Shown here: positions 23,979 through 31,440 of the stretch, one piece after another
How positions within the stretch are numbered: the first letter of the stretch is position 1
Layout of the letters: each line of letters starts with the position of its first letter
The notes under the pieces: generated by a model
Seen by the model: only the letters and a program-made list of their open reading frames with translations
What the model was told of the DNA's origin: nothing
The model's database searches: none
From: Rikenellaceae bacterium
GTDB taxonomy: Bacteria; Bacteroidota; Bacteroidia; Bacteroidales; UBA932
Direction of reading: 5' to 3'
Assembly (NCBI GenBank): GCA_900767375.1
Contig: CAAFYX010000065.1
Location: forward strand, 1 to 37,908
Length of the DNA stretch: 37,908 nt
Translations under genes and position numbers: made by a program

Positions 23979-25840
23979 GAAAGATGTTTTTCAGACTGCT
24001 GCCCGTTTCAGTGGCAATGCTCGGCTGGGTTTCGTTGGCTTCCTGCGCTCAGGAAGTGATCGAACTCGGACGTGATACTTCGAAAGTGGCTTCCGAGCCG
24101 GATGTGGTGACGATGGAGCTTGCTCCTCTCTCCTTTGCCGATGCCACCCGCACAAGCGTTGACCTGGACGAAGAAACCGGGCTTGTTTTCAGCTGGTCGG
24201 CGGACGACGCGGTGGGTGTTTACTCAAGTGAAGGCGGTCTGACCCGGTTCACCATTGCCGGTGAAGCGGGCGCTTCGTCCGCGCTGTTCGATGGCCAGGG
24301 CTTCAAGCTTGTTCCGGGACATACCTATACAGCGATCTATCCTTACGACGGGGACCGGACTTCGCCGGGCTCCATAGATATGGATTATTCTTCGAAGACT
24401 TTGAATCCCGCCACGGGACTTGCCGACCTCATCGGCTATGACCCTCTGTTCGCTTCGGCACAGGCCGATGAGGCGGGGTCGGCTGATTTCTCCTTTCACC
24501 ATGTCAGCAGTTTCGTGCGCCTCAAGTGCACCTTCCCGCAGGCAGGGACCTATACGTCAATGAAACTGGTTCCGACCTATGGCGACATCACTCAGACCGG
24601 CTCCCTGAATGTGGCGGACGGAACCTGGAGCGGGAAGACAGGAGCCCATTATGATGAGATCGCCTTGGATGAAGTCAACGTCGTTTCCTCTTCCGAGGAG
24701 GTTTCGCTGTGGCTGCCTATGGCTCCTCAGGACTTCTCTGGAAAGGATCTGGCCGCTTTTGCATACGACGATGATGATAATCTGTATTCGATGCGCCTGG
24801 AGGGAAAGAACTTCCAGAGCGGCAAGGCCTACAGATGGTCAGGAGAGATGCAGAAGTATTCCTCCACGGGTCGCAGCCAGGTTGAAATGGAAGTACTCGA
24901 AACGACAAGTATCAGCTATATGCCTTCTGGAGAATACTCCGGTATCACAAAGGTGGACGACGGGCGTTATGCGGTGGTGCATGACAAGGAGCCTGGAGGT
25001 GGCATAATCTTCTTTGACCTTGGTTTCTATTCCGATGGCAGAATTAAAAGCCATTCTTATTCCTATCCTGCGGGAAGGGAGGAGGCAACCGATATGCGGG
25101 ACCCTGAAGGTATTGCTTATTTCCCGGATGGCTTGGATGGAGGAACGCTGTTCGTGTCCGGTGAGGGGGACCAGAGGATCCTGGAGTATGATATGGACGG
25201 GCGTCCGACAGGCCGCGAGCTTGAGATCCCGGACGATATGGCCACGTCCATGATTTCCGGCAACTCCGGCTTCGAGTCGCTGGATTACAATGCTGAGACT
25301 GAGCTGTTCTGGACCACGACGGAGGCGTGCCTGGATGCTGACGACAGACTTGGACAGGATGGGATGCAGCTTCTGCGCCTGCAGAGTTTCGGCTCGGACC
25401 TTAAGGCGAAGGAGAGATATTTTTATCTCCTTGACCCTCCGGTGAAGAGCCCGTCCGGTGCCAGGAATTATGCTTTCGGTGTGCCGGATATCCTCGCGCT
25501 GGATGACGGCCGTCTCCTTGTCATGGAGAGGGAGGCTTGGATCCCGAATGGTGATTATCCGGATATACTTTTAAAGACCGTAGTGTATATAAGCATCTAT
25601 GAGGTGGATCCTGTGAATGATAAGGGAGGCATATTGAGCAAGAGGCCTGTGACTTCTTTCACCATCTCCGGTGGGTTATCCTTTGCCAATTATGAAGGAA
25701 TCTGCTTTGGACCCGTCCTTGGCGGGAAGCAGACAGTTCTGATGCTGAATGACTCTCAGGACCGGTATGGAGTCTCATTGGGGAGCTATGAAATTGACGT
25801 TCTCCAGGACTATCTGAAGGTCTTGACCATAGACTACTAA
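23975..25840 (+). CDS. Lipoprotein: fimbrillin-like N-terminal domain plus phytase-like beta-propeller
   Basis: Exported lipoprotein of 621 residues. The signal peptide ends in VSLASC (Cys near residue 25). Residues about 35-300 look like a fimbrillin/Mfa-type domain: an early ATRTSVD segment, VFSWSADDAVGVY, HTYTAIYPYDG, FHHVSSFVRLKC and the closing GKAYRWSGEM. Residues about 310-621 resemble the esterase-like domain of the phytase family, a propeller: YSGITKVDDGRYAVVHD, DPEGIAYFPDG, FESLDYNAETELFWTTTEA and FANYEGICFGPV. I start at 23975, because the earlier in-frame ATG at 23960 would overlap the micro-ORF more and spoil the signal. The fimbrillin-like part may anchor or present the enzyme-like part at the surface; substrate unknown. 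Confidence 0.75.
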   Translation: MRKMFFRLLPVSVAMLGWVSLASCAQEVIELGRDTSKVASEPDVVTMELAPLSFADATRTSVDLDEETGLVFSWSADDAVGVYSSEGGLTRFTIAGEAGASSALFDGQGFKLVPGHTYTAIYPYDGDRTSPGSIDMDYSSKTLNPATGLADLIGYDPLFASAQADEAGSADFSFHHVSSFVRLKCTFPQAGTYTSMKLVPTYGDITQTGSLNVADGTWSGKTGAHYDEIALDEVNVVSSSEEVSLWLPMAPQDFSGKDLAAFAYDDDDNLYSMRLEGKNFQSGKAYRWSGEMQKYSSTGRSQVEMEVLETTSISYMPSGEYSGITKVDDGRYAVVHDKEPGGGIIFFDLGFYSDGRIKSHSYSYPAGREEATDMRDPEGIAYFPDGLDGGTLFVSGEGDQRILEYDMDGRPTGRELEIPDDMATSMISGNSGFESLDYNAETELFWTTTEACLDADDRLGQDGMQLLRLQSFGSDLKAKERYFYLLDPPVKSPSGARNYAFGVPDILALDDGRLLVMEREAWIPNGDYPDILLKTVVYISIYEVDPVNDKGGILSKRPVTSFTISGGLSFANYEGICFGPVLGGKQTVLMLNDSQDRYGVSLGSYEIDVLQDYLKVLTIDY

Positions 25841-25847
25841 AGCACGC

Positions 25848-26924
25848 TCAGACGAACAGCATCGCCGCCAGCCCCACCAGGATGGCGGCGATGGCGTTTA
25901 TGGCCTTGGCACGGACGAAGCTGACCTTGCTCTCCGCGAGGAGCGGGAGGGCGGCGTGGCCGTCCTGGCTGATGCAGCTCGCGAGCAGGACGGGCAGCGG
26001 AACAATGCCGCTGGCATAGAGGGTGACGAAGAGCAGGTGCGGTCCGGATTCCGGGATTATGCCGACCAGTGCGGCGAGAAGGATCATCAGGAAGGTATTG
26101 TCGCTGATCCATCCGCTGATATCTATGAAATGCAGCCCGATCCCTATGAACGCCATCACTCCGAATGTCCATCCGAAGACTACCGGAAGGTGCCTGACAA
26201 TGATATGATGCCAAAGGTGCTCCTCCACGAAGTGGTCGCTGGCCCATATCAGCACGCCAAGGATGATGACGCTGAGCGCGGCGAACATAACGTTCATCCA
26301 GTCTTCGCTGAGGAGGTTTATCCCTCCTGCCGAAGCCACTTCCCCGGCTTCATGTGCATGCTCGTGCTCGAGCCATCCGCTGGCGAGGGCTGTGATGAAG
26401 ATGGCGGTGCCCAGGAACATCAGCGCTCTTTTCCAGGTGAAATGCCTTCCGTGTCCGTGGCCGTCTTCATGGTCGTGGCTGTGCTCGCAGTTGTCCGCAT
26501 CGTGGATCTCATAGTTCTCACCGCAGTGCATTTTCGGGGATTTCCTGTAGAATACGTCCACCAGGAGACCTATCGCCACGGCAAGGGCGAAAAGGAGGAT
26601 GAATATCCAGAGGGCCTTGTCCGGCATCATCGCGAGCATCACGAAGGATTCGTCGCCTGATGATGCTATCATCATGGCTATCAGGGCTCCGAAACTGATC
26701 ATCCCGTGGGTGTAAAGCGATACGGATGCAAATCCTCCCATGCATCCCGGAATGGAGCCGAGCAGGGCTGAGAACACGACCTGGCCGGCGCGGCTGCTCC
26801 GCAGTCCGCTGAACAGTTTTCCGTGGGATTCCACGTTGAAGCACTCTATCATCATCATCATCGTCACCACAAGCCCTGTGATGAGGATGGAATTGCGAAG
26901 CACGTCTATGAACAAGTCAAGCAT
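25848..26924 (-). CDS. Putative heavy-metal (manganese-type) exporter, 10-TM family
   Basis: Polytopic membrane protein of 358 residues in two halves that each contain a small-residue-rich motif (GSIPGCMGGFASV near residue 57, GIIPESGPHLLFV near 290), matching a 10-helix putative metal exporter family often labelled putative manganese transporter. The loop between halves is very rich in His, Asp, Glu and Cys: about residues 133-161 contain CEHSHDHEDGHGHGRH, with a second cluster WLEHEHAHE near 184. Such loops commonly bind divalent metals. The metal is not determinable. Its predicted promoter leaves almost no leader, so no metal riboswitch precedes it. Convergent with the lipoprotein gene, seven bases apart. 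Confidence 0.75.
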   Translation of the reverse strand: MLDLFIDVLRNSILITGLVVTMMMMIECFNVESHGKLFSGLRSSRAGQVVFSALLGSIPGCMGGFASVSLYTHGMISFGALIAMMIASSGDESFVMLAMMPDKALWIFILLFALAVAIGLLVDVFYRKSPKMHCGENYEIHDADNCEHSHDHEDGHGHGRHFTWKRALMFLGTAIFITALASGWLEHEHAHEAGEVASAGGINLLSEDWMNVMFAALSVIILGVLIWASDHFVEEHLWHHIIVRHLPVVFGWTFGVMAFIGIGLHFIDISGWISDNTFLMILLAALVGIIPESGPHLLFVTLYASGIVPLPVLLASCISQDGHAALPLLAESKVSFVRAKAINAIAAILVGLAAMLFV

Positions 26925-26932
26925 AGTGCCGG

Positions 26933-26965
26933 CAAAGGTAGCAATATTGTTTGAAATCTTGCAAA
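26933..26965 (-). promoter_or_regulatory. Predicted promoter for the metal exporter
   Basis: Minus strand: TTTG at 26965-26962, a 21-base spacer, TACCTTTG at 26940-26933. The initiation point would fall within about five bases of the ATG at 26924, giving a nearly leaderless message. It interleaves with the divergent promoter below. Confidence 0.6.
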
Positions 26966-26980
26966 TTATGGATACCTTTG
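26950..26980 (+). promoter_or_regulatory. Predicted promoter for the ABC transporter gene
   Basis: Plus strand: TTTG at 26950-26953, a 19-base spacer, TACCTTTG at 26973-26980. A textbook Bacteroidota promoter pattern, about 24 bases before the ATG at 27005. It overlaps the divergent metal-exporter promoter, so the two may compete. Confidence 0.65.
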
Positions 26981-27004
26981 AAAACTAATAACCAATAACT
27001 CGAT

Positions 27005-29710
27005 ATGCTCTCTCCCTTGACTTTCCTGAAAGGTCTTTATCAGGCATTTTATAACAACTTCATCGTTGAAGACAGATATCTCTTTCTCGTCGACGGCCTT
27101 AAGACGACATTGATAATCACCTTCTTCGCCGTTCTTCTGGGCACTGTCCTCGGAGGAGCGATATGTGCGATGAGGATGAGCCGCCGCGGGTGGCTGAGGG
27201 GAATCGCCAAGGTGTACATTGACATTATGCGCGGCACGCCGGTCCTGGTGATGCTGATGATAATGTACTATGTTGTCTTTGCACCGACCGGCCTGTCAGG
27301 AGTGGCCGTGGCGGTGTTCACGTTTGCCCTGAACACTTCCGCATACATCTGCGAGATGCTCCGCACCGGTATCGAAGGCATCGACAAGGGCCAGACCGAA
27401 GCCGGGCTCTCCCTGGGCCTTACGAAGGCTCAGACATTCTTCAGCATCGTGCTCCCTCAGGCTGTCAAAAGTGTGATCCCTGTGTATCAGGGCGAAGTGA
27501 TAAGCCTTCTCAAGAGCACGTCCATAGTGGGATACGTCGCAGTGATGGACATCACGAAGGCTTCCGACATCATCAGAGCACGCACATTCGAGGCTTTCCT
27601 TCCACTCCTTGTGGTTGCCGCAGTCTATTTCCTTATCGCCTGGCTGATAGGCCTGCTGCTGAATTCCCTTTTCAGAAAGGAAAGCCCTGCTTCTCCAAAG
27701 AAACGTTCGGCCAAGGCCGTCGCGGTGGCCGCCCTGTTCTGCCTGATGCTCCCGTCCTGCTCTTCTTCCAGCTCGGCCAGGGATGTTATCCGTTCGGAAA
27801 GCGACCTCGAAGGAAAACCGGTCGCCGTGCTTCTTGGGTCCATCCAGGAGCAGTATTACCTGGACACCTACGGCCAGAAGAACATGATGTCCTTCAATAC
27901 CGACATCGACTGCATAGAGGCTGTACGCAGCGGGAAGGCCTCCTGCTTCCTGATCGACGACATCAATACGATCGAGCCTCTGTCCAAGTTCCCGGAGCTC
28001 GACACTATCTCCATCAATATGAAATCGATGCCTGTGGGCGCCTGCTTCAATCTCAATGACATTGAGCTCGCGGAGCAGTTCCGCGACTTCATCGCGGAGT
28101 TCGATTCTACCGGGAAGAACGATGAAATACGCTCCCGCTGGTACGCCTCTGCCGGTGCTGACAGCCACAGGGACGTCCCTGAAGTGACGGAAGGGGAGCC
28201 GCTGGTAGTGGCGGTGATGGGTACCGTGGTTCCGTTCAATTTCATCCTGAACGGCCAGCTTGACGGATACGAAGTGGAACTGGCCCGTAATTTTGCATAT
28301 TATGTCTCACGTCCGGTGGAGTTCAAGATGATGGATTTCGGAGCCATTATCCCGGGCCTCTCCAGTGGAAGGTTCGATACTGCAATATCGCTTGTCTCCA
28401 TCACGGAAGAGAGGCAGAAGAGCGTCATCCAGATACCATATCACCTCAGCCATACGGTGGGCATTGTACGCAGGGCTTCCACTGAGGAGGCTGCTGCCGT
28501 CGGGAAGGGACGGAGCCCTTGGATCTGGATCATCGTCCTGGCGCTTGCTGCAGCCGCCTTCCTGGCTTTCCGCAAGCTCAGGACCAAGCCGGCCCCACCT
28601 GTTCAGCGCGACCCGGATGATGATGTGATAATCCGCGTCTCCCATCTCCGCAAGGTATATGAGAATAACTTCGAAGTCCTCAAGGATGTGAACGCAGAAA
28701 TCCACAAGGGCGAAGTGATCAGCATCATAGGCCCTTCGGGCACTGGAAAGAGCACGTTCCTCCGCTGTCTGAACCTGCTCGAGCAGCCTACCTCCGGAAG
28801 CATCTTTATCGACGGCCAGGATATCCTGGCCAAGGGAGCCGATGTGCCTGCCCTCCGCCGCAAAATGGTGATGGTGTTCCAGAATTTCAACCTCTTCAAC
28901 GGCAAGAAGGTAATTGACAATATCACCTTCGCCCCGGTCAAGATCCTTGGAAAGTCCAAGGAGAAAGCCCGTGCTGAAGCGATGGAACTGCTGAAGCTTG
29001 TCGGCCTCGCCGAAAAGGCCGATGCCTATCCTTCAGAGCTGTCCGGCGGACAGAAGCAGAGGATCGCCATCGCCCGTGCACTGGCGATGGAGCCTGAGAT
29101 CATACTCTTCGACGAGCCTACGTCCGCTCTCGACCCTACGATGGTCAGCGAGGTGCTCGGTGTAATGCGCGCCCTGAAGAGGCAGAAAATGACAATGCTG
29201 GTGGTCACCCACGAGATGAAGTTCGCCCGCGAGGTCAGCAGCCGCGTGTTCTATATGGACCAGGGATACATCTACGAGGAGGGCACTCCTGAGCAGATCT
29301 TCCACGATCCTCAGAAAGAGAACACCCGGCGTTTCATCAACCGCATACGCGAATACCGTTTCGACATCCATTCTGCAGAGTATGACTATTATGCCATGAT
29401 GGCTGGAATAGACAACTTCTGTGTCAAGTACAATATGTCTTCAAGGACCATAAGCCATATCAGCCATACCGTCGAGGAGTGCCTGAACATTGCCGGTGCG
29501 CTTGCGGGCTCATCAGTGAGGGTTATCTACTCGGAGAGGCATTATAATGTGGAGGTCAGGTTCCATACTCCGGAGTGCCTGCCTTCCTATTGCTTCGAGA
29601 AAGAGGAATATCTCATTTCCGCCTCCATCCTCAGAGGAATGTGTGATGATGTCCGCATCGAAGCAGCGGAAAACGGTTCCGATATCATCTGTGCCGTAAA
29701 CTGCTCATAA
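27005..29710 (+). CDS. Single-chain polar amino-acid ABC transporter (permease, binding domain, ATPase, extra C-terminal domain)
   Basis: One 901-residue protein holding a whole ABC importer. Residues 1-225 form the permease, with the EAGLSLGLTKAQTFFSIVLPQ coupling motif. Residues 233-252 form a second hydrophobic stretch ending in a lipobox-like LPSC (Cys252). Residues about 260-500 form a solute-binding domain whose halves are in reversed order: the lobe-2-like part (DLEGKPVAVLLGS) precedes the lobe-1-like part (LDGYEVELARNFAYY, then SITEERQKSV). A membrane segment follows near 515-535. Residues about 550-780 are a GlnQ-type ATPase with Walker A GPSGTGKST at 576, signature LSGGQKQR at 679 and Walker B LFDEPTSALDP. 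Residues 785-901 are unrecognised, with faint GHKL-ATPase resemblance. Topology is consistent throughout. The likely substrate is glutamine or another polar amino acid, by family only. Confidence 0.85.
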   Translation: MLSPLTFLKGLYQAFYNNFIVEDRYLFLVDGLKTTLIITFFAVLLGTVLGGAICAMRMSRRGWLRGIAKVYIDIMRGTPVLVMLMIMYYVVFAPTGLSGVAVAVFTFALNTSAYICEMLRTGIEGIDKGQTEAGLSLGLTKAQTFFSIVLPQAVKSVIPVYQGEVISLLKSTSIVGYVAVMDITKASDIIRARTFEAFLPLLVVAAVYFLIAWLIGLLLNSLFRKESPASPKKRSAKAVAVAALFCLMLPSCSSSSSARDVIRSESDLEGKPVAVLLGSIQEQYYLDTYGQKNMMSFNTDIDCIEAVRSGKASCFLIDDINTIEPLSKFPELDTISINMKSMPVGACFNLNDIELAEQFRDFIAEFDSTGKNDEIRSRWYASAGADSHRDVPEVTEGEPLVVAVMGTVVPFNFILNGQLDGYEVELARNFAYYVSRPVEFKMMDFGAIIPGLSSGRFDTAISLVSITEERQKSVIQIPYHLSHTVGIVRRASTEEAAAVGKGRSPWIWIIVLALAAAAFLAFRKLRTKPAPPVQRDPDDDVIIRVSHLRKVYENNFEVLKDVNAEIHKGEVISIIGPSGTGKSTFLRCLNLLEQPTSGSIFIDGQDILAKGADVPALRRKMVMVFQNFNLFNGKKVIDNITFAPVKILGKSKEKARAEAMELLKLVGLAEKADAYPSELSGGQKQRIAIARALAMEPEIILFDEPTSALDPTMVSEVLGVMRALKRQKMTMLVVTHEMKFAREVSSRVFYMDQGYIYEEGTPEQIFHDPQKENTRRFINRIREYRFDIHSAEYDYYAMMAGIDNFCVKYNMSSRTISHISHTVEECLNIAGALAGSSVRVIYSERHYNVEVRFHTPECLPSYCFEKEEYLISASILRGMCDDVRIEAAENGSDIICAVNCS

Positions 29711-29725
29711 CAGGTCTGCCCGCGT

Positions 29726-30724
29726 ATGAATGAATTCCATTATATCTTGAAAGCAGATTCCGTCGCTGCCATACTCGCGCGCCAGGAGGCTCTCCTGAAC
29801 GGTGAAATGGCTGGCGCGCAGGTTATTTTCAAAAGGTATTTTCTCAGCGGTCCTGAAGTCCAGCGTGCCGCTCTTCCTGACGAGGACGGTGCTGTTTCCT
29901 ATATCGGCCAGCCTCCGTTGGACGGCAGTGTGATAGCCGTATGGCTGTATCTGGTGGAAGGGGCGGAAGTCGTCAGGGGCCGCGGCTATACCATTGTTTC
30001 CGCCGACGGGGTCGACCAGATCTTTACAGCTGGGATGGTGGCTTCCGGCGTTGATCCCGAAGTGCAGACGAAAGGAATCCTTGAGGACTATGAGCATGGG
30101 CTTGAATCCCGTGGAATCAATATCGCCGACAACTGCATCCGTACCTGGTTCTACTGCCGTGACATCGACAACCGCTATTCGGGTCTTGTGAAAGGCAGGA
30201 GGGAGAACTTCGAGGCTGCGGGACTTACCAAGGATACCCATTTCATCGCCAGCACCGGAATCGCCGGAGATTCTCCGGTCCCTGAAGCGCTGGTCCAGAT
30301 GGACGCCTGGGCAGTCAAAGGACCGTTCAAGCAGCAGTATATCTATGGCGCGAGCCATCTGAGCCCCACTTACGACTATGGAGTGACCTTCGAGAGGGGA
30401 GTCAGGGCCGATTTCTGCGGCTTGTCCCATACCATCATTTCAGGCACCGCCTCCATTGACAATAAAGGAAACGTCCTGCACATCGGGGACGTTGCCTCCC
30501 AGACGGGCAGGATGTTCGAGAATATAGAGGTGCTTCTAGCCGAGGCCGGTTCGGGGTGGGCGTCGATCAAGCAGGCTCTGGTCTATTTGCGCAACGCGGA
30601 GGATTACGCCGCGGTAGCGCCATTGGTCAGTGAAAAACTCGGGGATATCCCTTATGTCATCACCCTTGCGCCTGTCTGCCGTCCGGACTGGCTCATTGAG
30701 ATGGAGTGCATTGCCGTGGATTGA
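29726..30724 (+). CDS. Rid-superfamily protein, chorismatase-like
   Basis: Protein of 332 residues whose C-terminal third is Rid/YjgF-like: SGTASIDNKGNVLHIGDVASQT, then NIEVLLAEAG and a closing WLIEMECIAVD. The length and the two-domain layout with a divergent N-terminal Rid-like half resemble the FkbO/Hyg5/XanB2 chorismatase group, which hydrolyse chorismate; in those enzymes a glutamate near the C terminus is catalytic, and IEMEC would be its counterpart here. This parallel is from memory and not tested by alignment, so the safer name is Rid-family protein. It begins 15 bases after the ABC transporter gene and may share its transcript. Confidence 0.65.
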   Translation: MNEFHYILKADSVAAILARQEALLNGEMAGAQVIFKRYFLSGPEVQRAALPDEDGAVSYIGQPPLDGSVIAVWLYLVEGAEVVRGRGYTIVSADGVDQIFTAGMVASGVDPEVQTKGILEDYEHGLESRGINIADNCIRTWFYCRDIDNRYSGLVKGRRENFEAAGLTKDTHFIASTGIAGDSPVPEALVQMDAWAVKGPFKQQYIYGASHLSPTYDYGVTFERGVRADFCGLSHTIISGTASIDNKGNVLHIGDVASQTGRMFENIEVLLAEAGSGWASIKQALVYLRNAEDYAAVAPLVSEKLGDIPYVITLAPVCRPDWLIEMECIAVD

Positions 30725-30739
30725 CGGCATGCGCCGTCA
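30722..30739. terminator. Short hairpin between convergent genes
   Basis: TGACGGC and GCCGTCA pair around the loop ATGC. The left arm begins at the TGA stop of the Rid-like gene, and the hairpin fills most of the 18-base gap before the converging lipocalin stop. No T-run follows, so termination is plausible but not certain. Confidence 0.45.
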
Positions 30740-30742
30740 TTC

Positions 30743-31261
30743 CTACTCTGCGTACTGCTCCACCCAGATCAGGTTCTCGGTGTTGTAGCCTCTCCCTTCC
30801 GCTTCGTCTATGATCTGATAGAGAGTGTCCATGGGGATCTCAGGCTTCCTGGACAGGATCCAAAGGTATTTCGGGCTCTTGGAGCCGATCAGGGCGTATT
30901 GGTAGTCATCGCTCAGCATCATTATTCTATAATCGGAATAGAACGGTCCGAAGAAGGAAACGCGCAGGCGGCCGACCGTATTGGTGAATTTCGCCTTGCC
31001 GACGGAAGTTTTGAGTTTTCCTTTCTTAATGCCGCTGTTCCTTACGGTAATTGTACCGTCCGGATTGAGGGAATAATTGGCTTTCGCATGGGTGAGGCCG
31101 CGCTCGAAACTGTGGTCGAAGCGTGCGATTTCGTACCAGTCTCCGAGATAGCGCTGGAGATTGAGGGGATGGATGGTGGAGTTGTCGACCTTCTGTCCGT
31201 TGCAGGAGCATGGAGCCAGGCAGATCATTGATGCAACCAGAATACTCATAAAGTTTTTCAT
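30743..31261 (-). CDS. Bacterial lipocalin (Blc-like)
   Basis: Exported lipocalin of 172 residues. The signal sequence ends around LAPCSCNG, with two candidate lipid-attachment cysteines (18 and 20). The lipocalin signature is clear: LGDWYEIARFDHSFERGL near residue 39, followed by beta-strand segments such as ANYSLNPDGTITVRN, YALIGSKSPKYLWILSRKP and the terminal helix. Bacterial lipocalins bind lipids at the outer membrane and are linked to envelope stress. It is divergent from the LysR regulator, and the 179-base gap carries clustered operator-like half-sites, so that regulator may control it. Confidence 0.88.
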   Translation of the reverse strand: MKNFMSILVASMICLAPCSCNGQKVDNSTIHPLNLQRYLGDWYEIARFDHSFERGLTHAKANYSLNPDGTITVRNSGIKKGKLKTSVGKAKFTNTVGRLRVSFFGPFYSDYRIMMLSDDYQYALIGSKSPKYLWILSRKPEIPMDTLYQIIDEAEGRGYNTENLIWVEQYAE

Positions 31262-31332
31262 AGTTTTTTGTTTATAATAGTTGTTAACATTTGTCTTCGC
31301 GCAGCTGCAGGGCAGCTATCGTTCCGACATTG

Positions 31333-31340
31333 CAAAATTA
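31333..31340 (-). promoter_or_regulatory. -7 promoter element for the lipocalin gene
   Basis: TAATTTTG on the minus strand, giving a leader of about 65 bases. The leader includes a 6-base inverted repeat AGCTGC-AGG-GCAGCT at 31303-31317. No clear -33 element. Confidence 0.35.
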
Positions 31341-31359
31341 GTACGGCTGCTCAGTGTTT

Positions 31360-31412
31360 GATATTGATGATAAATTTATTTTTCAATATCAGATATTGAA
31401 ATAATCAATATA
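31360..31412. promoter_or_regulatory. Four-half-site operator for the LysR-type regulator
   Basis: Four copies of one 8-base half-site: GATATTGA at 31360-31367, TCAATATC at 31383-31390, GATATTGA at 31392-31399 and TCAATATA at 31405-31412 (one mismatch). They alternate in orientation. The middle two form a 17-base palindrome with one central base. The last copy overlaps the -7 element of lysR. This suits LysR-type proteins, which bind as tetramers to a recognition and an activation site. Confidence 0.65.
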
Positions 31413-31416
31413 TTTG
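31409..31416 (+). promoter_or_regulatory. -7 promoter element for lysR
   Basis: TATATTTG, sharing four bases with the last operator half-site. Binding there would block RNA polymerase, consistent with autorepression. Confidence 0.5.
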
Positions 31417-31440
31417 TGCAGTAAACAAAATGCATCGAAT

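Noticed and set aside
26925..27004. Manganese (yybP-ykoY) riboswitch before the metal exporter
   Set aside because: The predicted transcription start is within a few bases of the ATG, leaving no leader to fold.
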